From the NCBI GenBank assembly GCA_013215055.1, contig JABSRQ010000033.1, forward strand, positions 13,297 to 47,052: DNA of 33,756 nucleotides. Direction: 5' to 3'. The translations under genes were made by a program, and so were the position numbers. The notes below the pieces were generated by a model that did no database searches, was not told where the DNA came from, and worked only from the letters and a program-made list of their open reading frames with translations. Shown here piece by piece: positions 19,607-26,391 of this stretch. This DNA comes from Pseudomonadales bacterium (GTDB lineage Bacteria; Pseudomonadota; Gammaproteobacteria; Pseudomonadales; DT-91). The first letter of the stretch is position 1. Every line of letters starts with the position of its first letter.

Positions 19607-20176
19607 ATGGATGATGAAAGAACAGATTTTTTTAAAGAAATGCGTGATGTGAAACCGCTACATCAGGATGGTGCGCAACTTTCGGGTAAACCGGTAAATC
19701 CTGATGATTTCATTCAGCAGCGCTTGGCTGCCGAGCATCATGGCGAAGATCAGAATCCGCTATCGGCATCAACAGTCAAAGAAGTGGCCCCGCATGATGT
19801 TGTCAGCTTTAAGCGTCCGGGCATTCAAAATGGCGTGTTTCGCAATCTACGTTTAGGTAAGTATGATCTTGATGCCAAGATCGACTTACATAATCACAGC
19901 GTGGCTGAGGCTAGAGTTGCACTGTATGATTTTATTCAGCAATGCTTAAAATATGATTTACGTATCGTACTGATATTACATGGTAAAGGTGGACGCGGGG
20001 AGGGTAAAAAAGCCATCATTAAAAGTCATGCGCTGCAATGGCTTGAAAGTATGCCTGAAGTGATGGCCTTTCATAGCACCCCTGCCAATCAAGGTGGTGC
20101 CGGTGCACTTTATGTGCTGCTGGCAAAAACAAATAAAGCCAAGCAGAATAATCGAGAACACTTTGGAGGCAAATAA
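19607..20176 (+). CDS. Smr-domain protein (MutS2 C-terminal-like endonuclease)
   Basis: Stand-alone Smr protein of the type related to E. coli YdaL/YfcN (SmrA/SmrB), nucleases acting on DNA or on mRNA at collided ribosomes. The 189 residues have a charged N-terminal part, an upstream-helix region LRLGKYDLDAKIDLHNHSVAEAR (DLHxH motif), and the Smr core LILHGKGGRGEGKK followed by LLAKT. The frame is open further upstream, but ATG 19607 has AGG six bases before it and starts the conserved part. The stop overlaps the next ATG as TAATG. Confidence 0.85.
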   Translation: MDDERTDFFKEMRDVKPLHQDGAQLSGKPVNPDDFIQQRLAAEHHGEDQNPLSASTVKEVAPHDVVSFKRPGIQNGVFRNLRLGKYDLDAKIDLHNHSVAEARVALYDFIQQCLKYDLRIVLILHGKGGRGEGKKAIIKSHALQWLESMPEVMAFHSTPANQGGAGALYVLLAKTNKAKQNNREHFGGK

Positions 20177-20379
20177 TGGCTGATATTATTGATTTTAAAT
20201 CTGCAGCAAAAAACATTCAGCGTAAACGAGCCGAAGATTCAAAAAAGTCTATTTTATGCCTTGAGGGGCATCATAAATGGCAAGCCAGTAAAAAGAAGCC
20301 TTTTGAAAATAAACAGGGGCGCTTAGTCACGGTGTATATTTGTAAAAACTGCCAAAGAGAAAAGACCGTTTTAAGTTAA
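20176..20379 (+). CDS. Small Cys/His protein, possible zinc ribbon
   Basis: I do not recognise this 67-residue protein. It has a short N-terminal helix rich in Lys/Arg, then CLEGHHKW (C28, H32, H33) and CKNC (C56, C59), which could bind one zinc, and it ends soon after. A strong GGAGG lies six bases before its ATG, inside the end of the smr gene, and its ATG overlaps the smr stop (TAATG). Translation is therefore well supported. It is followed nine bases later by moaE. The good start signal and intact frame argue that it is a real gene; its role is unknown, perhaps nucleic-acid binding. Confidence 0.72.
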   Translation: MADIIDFKSAAKNIQRKRAEDSKKSILCLEGHHKWQASKKKPFENKQGRLVTVYICKNCQREKTVLS

Positions 20380-20388
20380 GAGAGACTT

Positions 20389-20850
20389 ATGTTTAGCATT
20401 TCAATACAGGCAGATGATTTTGAGGTTGGGGCTGAATATAAGCAGCTTAGATCTCAATGCCAAGGTGCTGGGGCTATCGTCCAGTTTACCGGTTTAGTAA
20501 GAGCGGATGCGGTAGAGATGGGTGGGGCCTGCGTTCAGTCACTAACGCTGGAACATTATCCGGGTATGACAGAGCAGGCGATTGAGAAAATCATCATTCA
20601 AGCAAAGAGCCGCTGGCCTATGCTAGCCTGCCGGGTCATTCATCGTGTTGGTGAATTGTTTGCGATGGATAATATTGTTTTAATCATTGTGGCCGCCGAA
20701 CATAGGGCGGCGGCTTTTGATGCTTCTATGTTCATTATGGATTATTTAAAAAATGATGTGCCACTGTGGAAAAAGCAAACCGTTGGTGGGCAGGCATCCT
20801 GGATTGAGCAGAAGCAAAGTGACAAAATCCGAAAAAAACTGTGGGACTGA
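20389..20850 (+). CDS. moaE: Molybdopterin synthase catalytic subunit MoaE
   Basis: Large subunit that, with thiocarboxylated MoaD, inserts the two dithiolene sulfurs into precursor Z for molybdenum cofactor. The 153 residues include GAIVQFTGLVR, LTLEHYPGMTE, CRVIHRVGEL, VAAEHRAAAF and YLKNDVPLWKKQ, where K121 and K128 match the catalytic lysines of the E. coli protein. Length is normal. moaA, moaC and moaD are not in the window; the gene follows smr and a small Cys/His protein with nine bases between, so it appears to sit in a mixed operon. Confidence 0.93.
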   Translation: MFSISIQADDFEVGAEYKQLRSQCQGAGAIVQFTGLVRADAVEMGGACVQSLTLEHYPGMTEQAIEKIIIQAKSRWPMLACRVIHRVGELFAMDNIVLIIVAAEHRAAAFDASMFIMDYLKNDVPLWKKQTVGGQASWIEQKQSDKIRKKLWD

Positions 20851-20922
20851 TAAACAAACACGGTATACTTTCGCGCTTTAATATGCGCAGTTTAATAGTA
20901 ATAAGATAGAAGGTAAGGAAAG

Positions 20923-21402
20923 ATGAGTTTAGATCCTCGCGAATTTCGTAATGCACTTGGCCGTTTTGCTACAGGTGTGTGTGTTATCACCACCAATCCA
21001 GAGGGTGTTACGCCTTTCGGCATGACTGTAAACTCATTTGCCTCTGTGTCTTTAGATCCAGCCTTGATTTTGTGGAGCATTCAGAAAGACTCGGATTGTT
21101 TTGAAACATTCAAAACAGCGGATAAATTTGCGGTTAATATCCTCGCGGATGATCAGCAAGACATCTCTAATCTATACGCAAAAAAAGGCGAGCATGATTT
21201 AACCGAAGGCACGTTCCGTCAAGGATCTTCCGGCGTAGTTGTATTAAAAGAGGCGATGAGCAGCTTTGAATGTACCATCGATGCACGCCATGACGGCGGC
21301 GATCATGTGATCATTGTCGGTCGTGTACAGGAGATGACGAATCATCCTGCAGAGCGTAATCCATTAGTGTTCTTTAGCGGTAAATACCGCGAATTAAAAT
21401 AA
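20923..21402 (+). CDS. Flavin reductase-like FMN-binding protein
   Basis: The 159 residues fit the flavin reductase domain of HpaC/ActVB-type enzymes, which supply reduced flavin to two-component monooxygenases using NAD(P)H. Features: FRNALGRFATGVCVITT, the FMN-contact stretch GMTVNSFASVSLDPALILWSI, FAVNILADDQQDIS and the late HVIIVGRVQEM...PLVFFSGKYRE. AAGGTAAGGAAAG directly precedes the ATG. A -10-like TATACT lies in the preceding gap at 20863, so it may have its own promoter. No partner oxygenase is nearby. The Nudix gene follows within 16 bases, probably in the same transcript. Confidence 0.85.
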   Translation: MSLDPREFRNALGRFATGVCVITTNPEGVTPFGMTVNSFASVSLDPALILWSIQKDSDCFETFKTADKFAVNILADDQQDISNLYAKKGEHDLTEGTFRQGSSGVVVLKEAMSSFECTIDARHDGGDHVIIVGRVQEMTNHPAERNPLVFFSGKYRELK

Positions 21403-21417
21403 GGCGGCGTTTCCCAC

Positions 21418-21963
21418 GTGAATTTTTGTACCGAATGTGGTGCTCAAGTTGTACAGAGAATCCCCGATCTTGATGACAGGCTGCGCCATGTATGTGTAGC
21501 CTGCGGCATGATTCATTATCAAAATCCTAAAGTGATTGTGGGTTTATTGCCTACCTGGCAGGGCAAGGTTCTGCTCTGTAAGCGCGCGATAGAGCCCCGT
21601 TTAGGTAAGTGGACTCTGCCTGCGGGCTTTATGGAGAATGGTGAAGCTGCAGAGCAGGGGGCCAGGCGAGAAACGATGGAAGAGGCGGGGGCAGCAATAG
21701 CGCAGACTTATATTTATCGAGAGTTCGATATTCCGGCCATTAACCAAATCTATCTATTTTATCGTGGTGAAATGGCCTCTGCCGATTTTTGTGCAGGGGT
21801 GGAGAGCTTGGAAGTGGCTTTATTCGATGAGGCTGACATTCCCTGGCATGAATTAGCTTTCCCGGTTATGAGTGATATCTTGGCCGAGTATTTTGAGGAT
21901 AGGCGTTCAGGTGTTTTTGGGATGCGCTCTGGCGAACCTAATTATCTGGTGTTAGCGACATGA
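21418..21963 (+). CDS. Nudix hydrolase with N-terminal zinc ribbon
   Basis: Hydrolyses a nucleoside diphosphate linked to another group. The 181 residues begin with a zinc ribbon (C4, C7, C26, C29 in CTECG and CVACG), then the Nudix box from G70 to G91, with E76, R84, E85, E88 and E89 all present. The layout resembles a short NudC-like NADH/ADP-ribose pyrophosphatase without the large N-terminal domain. The start is GTG 21418, chosen because it gives the family N-terminus just before the first Cys pair; GCGG lies upstream at loose spacing. A strong terminator follows at once. Confidence 0.86.
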   Translation: MNFCTECGAQVVQRIPDLDDRLRHVCVACGMIHYQNPKVIVGLLPTWQGKVLLCKRAIEPRLGKWTLPAGFMENGEAAEQGARRETMEEAGAAIAQTYIYREFDIPAINQIYLFYRGEMASADFCAGVESLEVALFDEADIPWHELAFPVMSDILAEYFEDRRSGVFGMRSGEPNYLVLAT

Positions 21964-21964
21964 G

Positions 21965-21997
21965 AAAAAAGGCCCACTTATCAAGTGGGCCTTTTTT
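21965..21997. terminator. Bidirectional intrinsic terminator after the Nudix gene
   Basis: Arms ggcccactt (21971-21979) and aagtgggcc (21983-21991) with a 3-base loop are flanked by six A and six T, so it works on both strands for the convergent pair. Confidence 0.93.
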
Positions 21998-22021
21998 ATT
22001 GGGCTAAGAATAGTGTTGGTA

Positions 22022-22390
22022 TCAGTTGAGTGTATGTCTATCAAGAATGTCTTTGATGCGGGCAAATTCGGCGTCGGCCCCTGGAAAGAAAATCAGCTTA
22101 TAATAATAACGTTCATTAATGGTGTGCTCGGTTGGCAGACCTTTATGATGTTTGTGGTTGGAATGGGTATAGCTCATTTCAAAATGAATAACATGTGTGC
22201 CAACCGGCACGATAATATCATTGCCGTCCAAGGTTTGGCGAATCCGCTCTTCTTTGATTGAGTAGATGGAACACTCGGCAACCAAGCCAACATTGATACG
22301 TAGGCTGCTGGTGATGGGGGTGATAAAGTTGCCATCCATATCTTTATGTTGAAGATACAGCATGGGTGTGCGTTTTACTTGTAAAAACAT
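22022..22390 (-). CDS. Hypothetical protein with His-rich segment
   Basis: I do not recognise the family. The 122 residues have no signal peptide or membrane segment. They look like a beta-rich domain (FLQVKRTPMLYLQH, VGLVAECSIYSI) followed by a His-rich turn, HSNHKHHKG (about 77-85), which might bind metal, and a Tyr-rich strand RYYYKLIFF before a final helix. AGGA five bases before the ATG supports the start. It ends at the bidirectional terminator shared with the Nudix gene and is divergent from bcp. Coding is likely; function cannot be given. Confidence 0.7.
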   Translation of the reverse strand: MFLQVKRTPMLYLQHKDMDGNFITPITSSLRINVGLVAECSIYSIKEERIRQTLDGNDIIVPVGTHVIHFEMSYTHSNHKHHKGLPTEHTINERYYYKLIFFPGADAEFARIKDILDRHTLN

Positions 22391-22444
22391 AGTCTTCCTA
22401 ATTGTCTTGAAGAGACTGATTTTTAAAATGAATGTCTAAAACCT

Positions 22445-22472
22445 TTGCATCAGTTTACCTAGACTTGATAAT
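22445..22472 (+). promoter_or_regulatory. Candidate sigma-70 promoter of bcp
   Basis: TTGCAT (22445-22450), a 16-base spacer and GATAAT (22467-22472) fit a sigma-70 promoter 52 bases before the bcp ATG, which has AGAGG five bases upstream. Confidence 0.5.
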
Positions 22473-22523
22473 CTTGCCTAGCGTAAAACATAAATACTCT
22501 TTCACTTTTATCTAGAGGTTATT

Positions 22524-23000
22524 ATGGTTCTGCCTGAAATTGGTCATATGGCACCAAATTTCACTTTACAAAATCAGCGCGAAGACACGATCATATTAAA
22601 AAAATTTCGCGCTGAAAAAAATGTGTTTGTGTATTTTTACCCCCGTGCAAATTCGCCCGTTTGCACGGTTCAAGCCTGCGCTATTCGAGACTATAAAGCT
22701 GAATTTGATGCGTTGAATACCGTGGTACTGGCTATCAGCCCCGATCCTGTCGAACGATTGCAGAGCTTTGAATTAAAACAGTCACTGAATTTCGATTTAC
22801 TTGCCGATTCTGGGCATAAGATCGCAAAAAAGTACGGCATTTGGCAGTTAAAAAAGTTTATGGGCAAAGAAAATATGGGTGTGGTCAGGACCTCATTCTT
22901 CATTGGTCAGGACGGGCGTCTAAAGCACATCTTCCCTAGGGTGAAGGTAAAAACCCATCATGAAGAGGTGTTAAGTGTCATCAGAGGGTATGTGCTTTAA
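22524..23000 (+). CDS. bcp: Peroxiredoxin, Bcp/PrxQ type
   Basis: Thiol peroxidase that reduces hydrogen and organic peroxides using thioredoxin. The 158 residues carry a thioredoxin-fold peroxiredoxin with FVYFYPRANSPVCTVQAC: peroxidatic C47 and, five residues later, resolving C52, the PrxQ spacing. The usual Thr of the PxxxTxxC motif is Ser here (S44), a known conservative change. Length is normal. Its TAA interlocks with the stop of the convergent kinase gene in a shared TTAA, leaving no room for a terminator. Confidence 0.92.
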   Translation: MVLPEIGHMAPNFTLQNQREDTIILKKFRAEKNVFVYFYPRANSPVCTVQACAIRDYKAEFDALNTVVLAISPDPVERLQSFELKQSLNFDLLADSGHKIAKKYGIWQLKKFMGKENMGVVRTSFFIGQDGRLKHIFPRVKVKTHHEEVLSVIRGYVL

Positions 23001-24232
23001 TCCACAAACCTTACCGATGGGCGAGTAAATTGACCGATAAGTTCAAACATTGCATCACTAATATAAGGGAAGGTAAGCACCGCGGTGATGACAATGCCAA
23101 GCAGGTAGACCTGCCAAGCAGGGATTAATACTTTTGCCTGTTGAGCTTCTATAGCAAGAGCAACGATGTCATTTTTAAGGTGAGTGGTGTTGGTATTGGC
23201 CATATTTGCGCCTGCAGTGCCTGCAGGTTCATATTGTGTGGTTTGACGCATGACCTGTTCCAGTTTTTCTATGTCAGGCAGCTCTATATCGTCAAACGGA
23301 CACTTGAAGATCAAGCCGTGTTTTGGCGAGAATTGCAGTCGCTGATTAATGCCCGACAAATCGGATAGCACGGCTTTTATTTTTTCGCCGGCAAAGGACA
23401 GCTTAAGACCAAAGGGTAGGTCTATTGCTTCTTGATCCAGATATTCAGCGCCTATGTAATTAATCGCCTCAATGACTTCATCTGCATGATGAAAGCGTGA
23501 TGATGCACGCTTGTGCATCATCTTATTGATCAGGGGTTGTAACTTTTTAAATTCAATAGGTAATGAAGGGACTGGGGCAGAGACATGCTTAATCGCCACT
23601 GCAATCGCGTCAGCGCCGGTGTAGGGCAGCTTTCCGGTTAGTAGTTCATAGAGTAAAACGCCTAGGCTATAGATGTCAGAGCCAGGCCCCAGGTGTTCGC
23701 CCTGTGCTTGTTCCGGGCTCATATAATGTGGTGTACCAGAGATGATATGATCGCTAGACTTGTCACTGAGATCTCTACTGATGCCAAAGTCCGTTAAAAC
23801 GGCTGAGCCGTCGGCCCTAAAAAGAATGTTGTCGGGTTTGATGTCGCAATGTAAATACCCTTGTTTATGTACATAGGCCAGAGCTGCTGCAATATCTTTA
23901 ACAATTTGCAGGGTCTTTGCTACCGGAATACGCTGGTTTTTAGCCAAATCGCTACAGCTAGCTCCGGGCAGATAGTCCATAGCCATATAATAATGTTGCT
24001 GATATTGTCCGATATCGTAGATTGATATGACGTTAGGGTGGCTAAGCGTGCCGACAATTTTTGCTTCGCGGTAAAATTTCTCGGCAAAGTTTGGGTCTTC
24101 ACGCAATTCTGGGGATAATACCTTTAATGCGACTTCACGCCCTATGCTGAACTGTATGGCAAGATACACCGTTGACATACCGCCGTCGCCAATCTTCCTA
24201 ACAACTTGATAGCCGGGGATTTGAGAGGCCAT
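22997..24232 (-). CDS. Eukaryotic-type Ser/Thr protein kinase with C-terminal membrane anchor
   Basis: Hanks-type kinase that would phosphorylate Ser/Thr of partner proteins. The 411 residues contain a full catalytic domain: glycine loop IGDGGMSTVY, VALKVL with K37, E56, catalytic HCDIKPDN (D130, K132, N135), DFG (D148) and SGTPHYMSPEQ. The HRD arginine is Cys, making it a 'non-RD' kinase. A linker of about 110 residues of unknown fold leads to one transmembrane helix (about 374-393) and a short tail, so the kinase faces the cytosol; no PASTA repeats are present. The start overlaps the PP2C stop by one base (TAATG), so the two are co-translated, and a double-FHA gene diverges from them. Confidence 0.92.
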   Translation of the reverse strand: MASQIPGYQVVRKIGDGGMSTVYLAIQFSIGREVALKVLSPELREDPNFAEKFYREAKIVGTLSHPNVISIYDIGQYQQHYYMAMDYLPGASCSDLAKNQRIPVAKTLQIVKDIAAALAYVHKQGYLHCDIKPDNILFRADGSAVLTDFGISRDLSDKSSDHIISGTPHYMSPEQAQGEHLGPGSDIYSLGVLLYELLTGKLPYTGADAIAVAIKHVSAPVPSLPIEFKKLQPLINKMMHKRASSRFHHADEVIEAINYIGAEYLDQEAIDLPFGLKLSFAGEKIKAVLSDLSGINQRLQFSPKHGLIFKCPFDDIELPDIEKLEQVMRQTTQYEPAGTAGANMANTNTTHLKNDIVALAIEAQQAKVLIPAWQVYLLGIVITAVLTFPYISDAMFELIGQFTRPSVRFVD

Positions 24233-25065
24233 TACTGGTTGGCAACCAAATAAGTGACCAGTGCTAGCGCTAAAAAAACCAGCCCGGTAATTGTGCGTTT
24301 ACGCATGAGTGTTGCAGAGTCTTCGGCCTCAAGTTCTTTGCGGCCTGGACCGGATATGATTGCAACCGAGACATTATCGGTGCCGCCATTATCTAGTGCA
24401 GCTTTAACCAGAATGTCCACCAATGTCTGCTCGTCGGTCTCGCGATTTTTAATCAGGATGTTACGAATCTCAAGGTTTTTAACCAGATCAGAAAGGCCGT
24501 CACTACATAAAAGTATTTTTTGATCTTCACTCCATGTGCCCATGACTGTATCAACGGTGACGTCAACATCTTCAGCGGTGCCTAGTGACTGCGTAATGAT
24601 ATTCCGCTGAGCATGATTTTCCATCTCTTCGGCCGTTATTGCGCCAGAATCAAACAGGGCTTGCACGTAAGAATGGTCTTTACTTAATTGGGAGAGGGTA
24701 AGGCTTTGCTCATCCCAGAGATAGGCACGGCTATCGCCGACCCACGATATTTGATAGCGTTGGGCTTGGCTAAGCAATGCAACAACAGTGGTGCCCATAT
24801 TAGGGCTGCCGGTATCATTTTGTGCGGCAAGTTTTATCGCATTGTGTGATTGATGAATCGCATCATGCAGATTCATACCTAAGGATATGGATTGGGGAAT
24901 GGACTCTTTAACAATAAGGCTCGCAACTTCACCCGCCTCTTGACCGCCAATACCATCTGCCACTAGCCATAGGCCCAGCGACGGCTCTGATAAAAAGCTG
25001 TCTTCGTTATTGCTGCGTACAAGTCCGGTGTGTGTTGCTGCACCGTGGCGTAAAGGTGGAGGCAT
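24232..25065 (-). CDS. PP2C-type Ser/Thr phosphatase with C-terminal membrane anchor
   Basis: Metal-dependent phosphatase expected to reverse the kinase encoded next to it. The 277 residues show the bacterial PP2C (Stp/PppA) motifs: RSNNEDSF (E21, D22), LVADGIGGQEAGE (D37, G38), MGTT, WVGDSRAYLW, LCSDGLSD (D189) and GGTDNVSV (D230). After the domain comes RKR and one transmembrane helix (about 259-275) that ends the protein. Soluble Stp enzymes usually lack this helix, so anchoring at the membrane with the kinase is notable. It is the first gene of the minus-strand pair. Confidence 0.93.
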   Translation of the reverse strand: MPPPLRHGAATHTGLVRSNNEDSFLSEPSLGLWLVADGIGGQEAGEVASLIVKESIPQSISLGMNLHDAIHQSHNAIKLAAQNDTGSPNMGTTVVALLSQAQRYQISWVGDSRAYLWDEQSLTLSQLSKDHSYVQALFDSGAITAEEMENHAQRNIITQSLGTAEDVDVTVDTVMGTWSEDQKILLCSDGLSDLVKNLEIRNILIKNRETDEQTLVDILVKAALDNGGTDNVSVAIISGPGRKELEAEDSATLMRKRTITGLVFLALALVTYLVANQ

Positions 25066-25167
25066 TTATTGCAATCCAGTAATATTGTTTTCGTTAGAAA
25101 CTTTGTCATTTATAACAGTAGAAACATAGCAAATGCAAATGCAGTTAGCTAGGAATAGCTTTAAAGC

Positions 25168-25196
25168 TTGAAACTATTTATATTTTTTCTTATGGT
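25168..25196 (+). promoter_or_regulatory. Candidate sigma-70 promoter of the FHA gene
   Basis: TTGAAA (25168-25173), a 17-base spacer and TATGGT (25191-25196) lie in the 245-base divergent gap. The palindrome agctttaaagct (25157-25168) abuts the -35 and might be an operator. Nothing else stands out in this AT-rich gap; the minus-strand promoter was not found. Confidence 0.4.
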
Positions 25197-25310
25197 AAAC
25201 GGATATTAATAATTTAAAGTCCAGTGATTGGCTGTTATCAAATAACTTAATAGCTGTCAGATTCACAACAATGGATGTTTGTCTTTAAAGACTGGCTCTC
25301 GGGAAACGCA

Positions 25311-26195
25311 ATGCTCAAATTACAACATCGTGGAACAACACGCAGTGTCTGGCTGGTTGGGCCAACAATGAAAGTCGGTGCTGCCAAAAATTGTGATCTC
25401 GTCGTATTGGGCGAGGGTGTGGGTGAATTACATTGCATCTTGCATGTGAAAGACAGTGGTATCAGTGTTGAGCCTCAGGCCAATTTACTGACGCTGATCA
25501 ATGATAAATCGATTAAAACACCGACCGCGCTTAAACTTTCGGATGTACTAAAAATTGGCCAGCGCGAATTTGATGTGATAAATCCGCGCCAGGCTTCGTC
25601 CGCCGGCAACAGTAAGTTGGCCGCCGACCTCGTTAAGCAGGGTGATGTATCTAAAGCCAGTGGCTGGATGTTGCAAGGCATACATCACAATATTCAGAAT
25701 AAACGTTTTCCTATTGATGGGAAAATGGTGCTGGGTCGCTCTAAAGATTGTGATCTGCATTTCTCTTTTGAACGTCTTTCTAGGCGTCATGCGCAATTAT
25801 CGATTATCGATGGTAACTTATTGGTAGAGGACTTAGATTCCTCTAATGGCACCTTCCATAACGGCAAACGTATAAAGCGTGCAACCTTATCTCCTGGTGA
25901 TACGTTAGCATTGGATAAACTTGAATTTACCGTGTTAGGTAAAAAAGAAAGTAAAGATAATGCCGAGACCGTGCGTTGGGATAACAGCCTTAATCAAACC
26001 GTCGTACGTTCGGCAATTACCCCGGAGATGATCGAGAAAGCCGCGGGTGAGAAAAAGCAACAGGCACTTGCTGACGTGTCTGCTGCCAAGATGATTCAGC
26101 CCGGCAGCGATGTAGGTAAATCTTCCAGTGCCGTGGTTATCACTGCATTGGTTATTGTTGTTGCCGGACTTATTGCCGCAGCACTGCTGATTTAA
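25311..26195 (+). CDS. Double-FHA-domain protein with C-terminal membrane anchor
   Basis: FHA domains bind phosphothreonine peptides, so this is a likely substrate or reader for the adjacent kinase. From the chosen start it is 294 residues. The first FHA-like domain (about 1-92) is degenerate: KVGAAKNCD and GELHC replace the GRS and SRxH motifs. The second (about 125-212) is canonical, with LGRSKDCD, SRRHA (157-161) and SSNGTFHNGKRI. A linker with Thr residues (TVR, QTVV) follows, then one transmembrane helix that ends the protein. ATG 25311 has CGGGA six bases upstream; an ATG at 25275 is open in frame but lacks this. The gene is divergent from the phosphatase-kinase pair. Confidence 0.88.
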   Translation: MLKLQHRGTTRSVWLVGPTMKVGAAKNCDLVVLGEGVGELHCILHVKDSGISVEPQANLLTLINDKSIKTPTALKLSDVLKIGQREFDVINPRQASSAGNSKLAADLVKQGDVSKASGWMLQGIHHNIQNKRFPIDGKMVLGRSKDCDLHFSFERLSRRHAQLSIIDGNLLVEDLDSSNGTFHNGKRIKRATLSPGDTLALDKLEFTVLGKKESKDNAETVRWDNSLNQTVVRSAITPEMIEKAAGEKKQQALADVSAAKMIQPGSDVGKSSSAVVITALVIVVAGLIAAALLI

Positions 26196-26220
26196 TTTTC
26201 ATTTTCTGATAACACTTGCT

Positions 26221-26252
26221 AGAGGTGAGGGCAGTGAATATGCCTTGCCTCT
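26221..26252 (+). repeat. Strong hairpin after the FHA gene
   Basis: Arms agaggtgagggca (26221-26233) and tgccttgcctct (26241-26252) form 12 pairs with one bulged G and two G-U pairs, with a 7-base loop. No T-run follows, so it may only protect the mRNA end. The rest of the 196-base gap shows no clear promoter. Confidence 0.4.
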
Positions 26253-26391
26253 GTATTGTGACCGTAAAAACCAGTAATATGGCGCCTCTTGTCATTGTGG
26301 TTGGCTTATTAATACTTAAAATACAGTGTTAATTCAAACTCTTGCTTGAATCATTGACGTACTCTTCTAGGAAAGTTTAGGAATTCTATTT

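Noticed and set aside
22997..26195. Kinase/phosphatase/FHA set as part of a type VI secretion locus
   Set aside because: No tss, hcp, vgrG or clpV-like gene appears on either side within the window.
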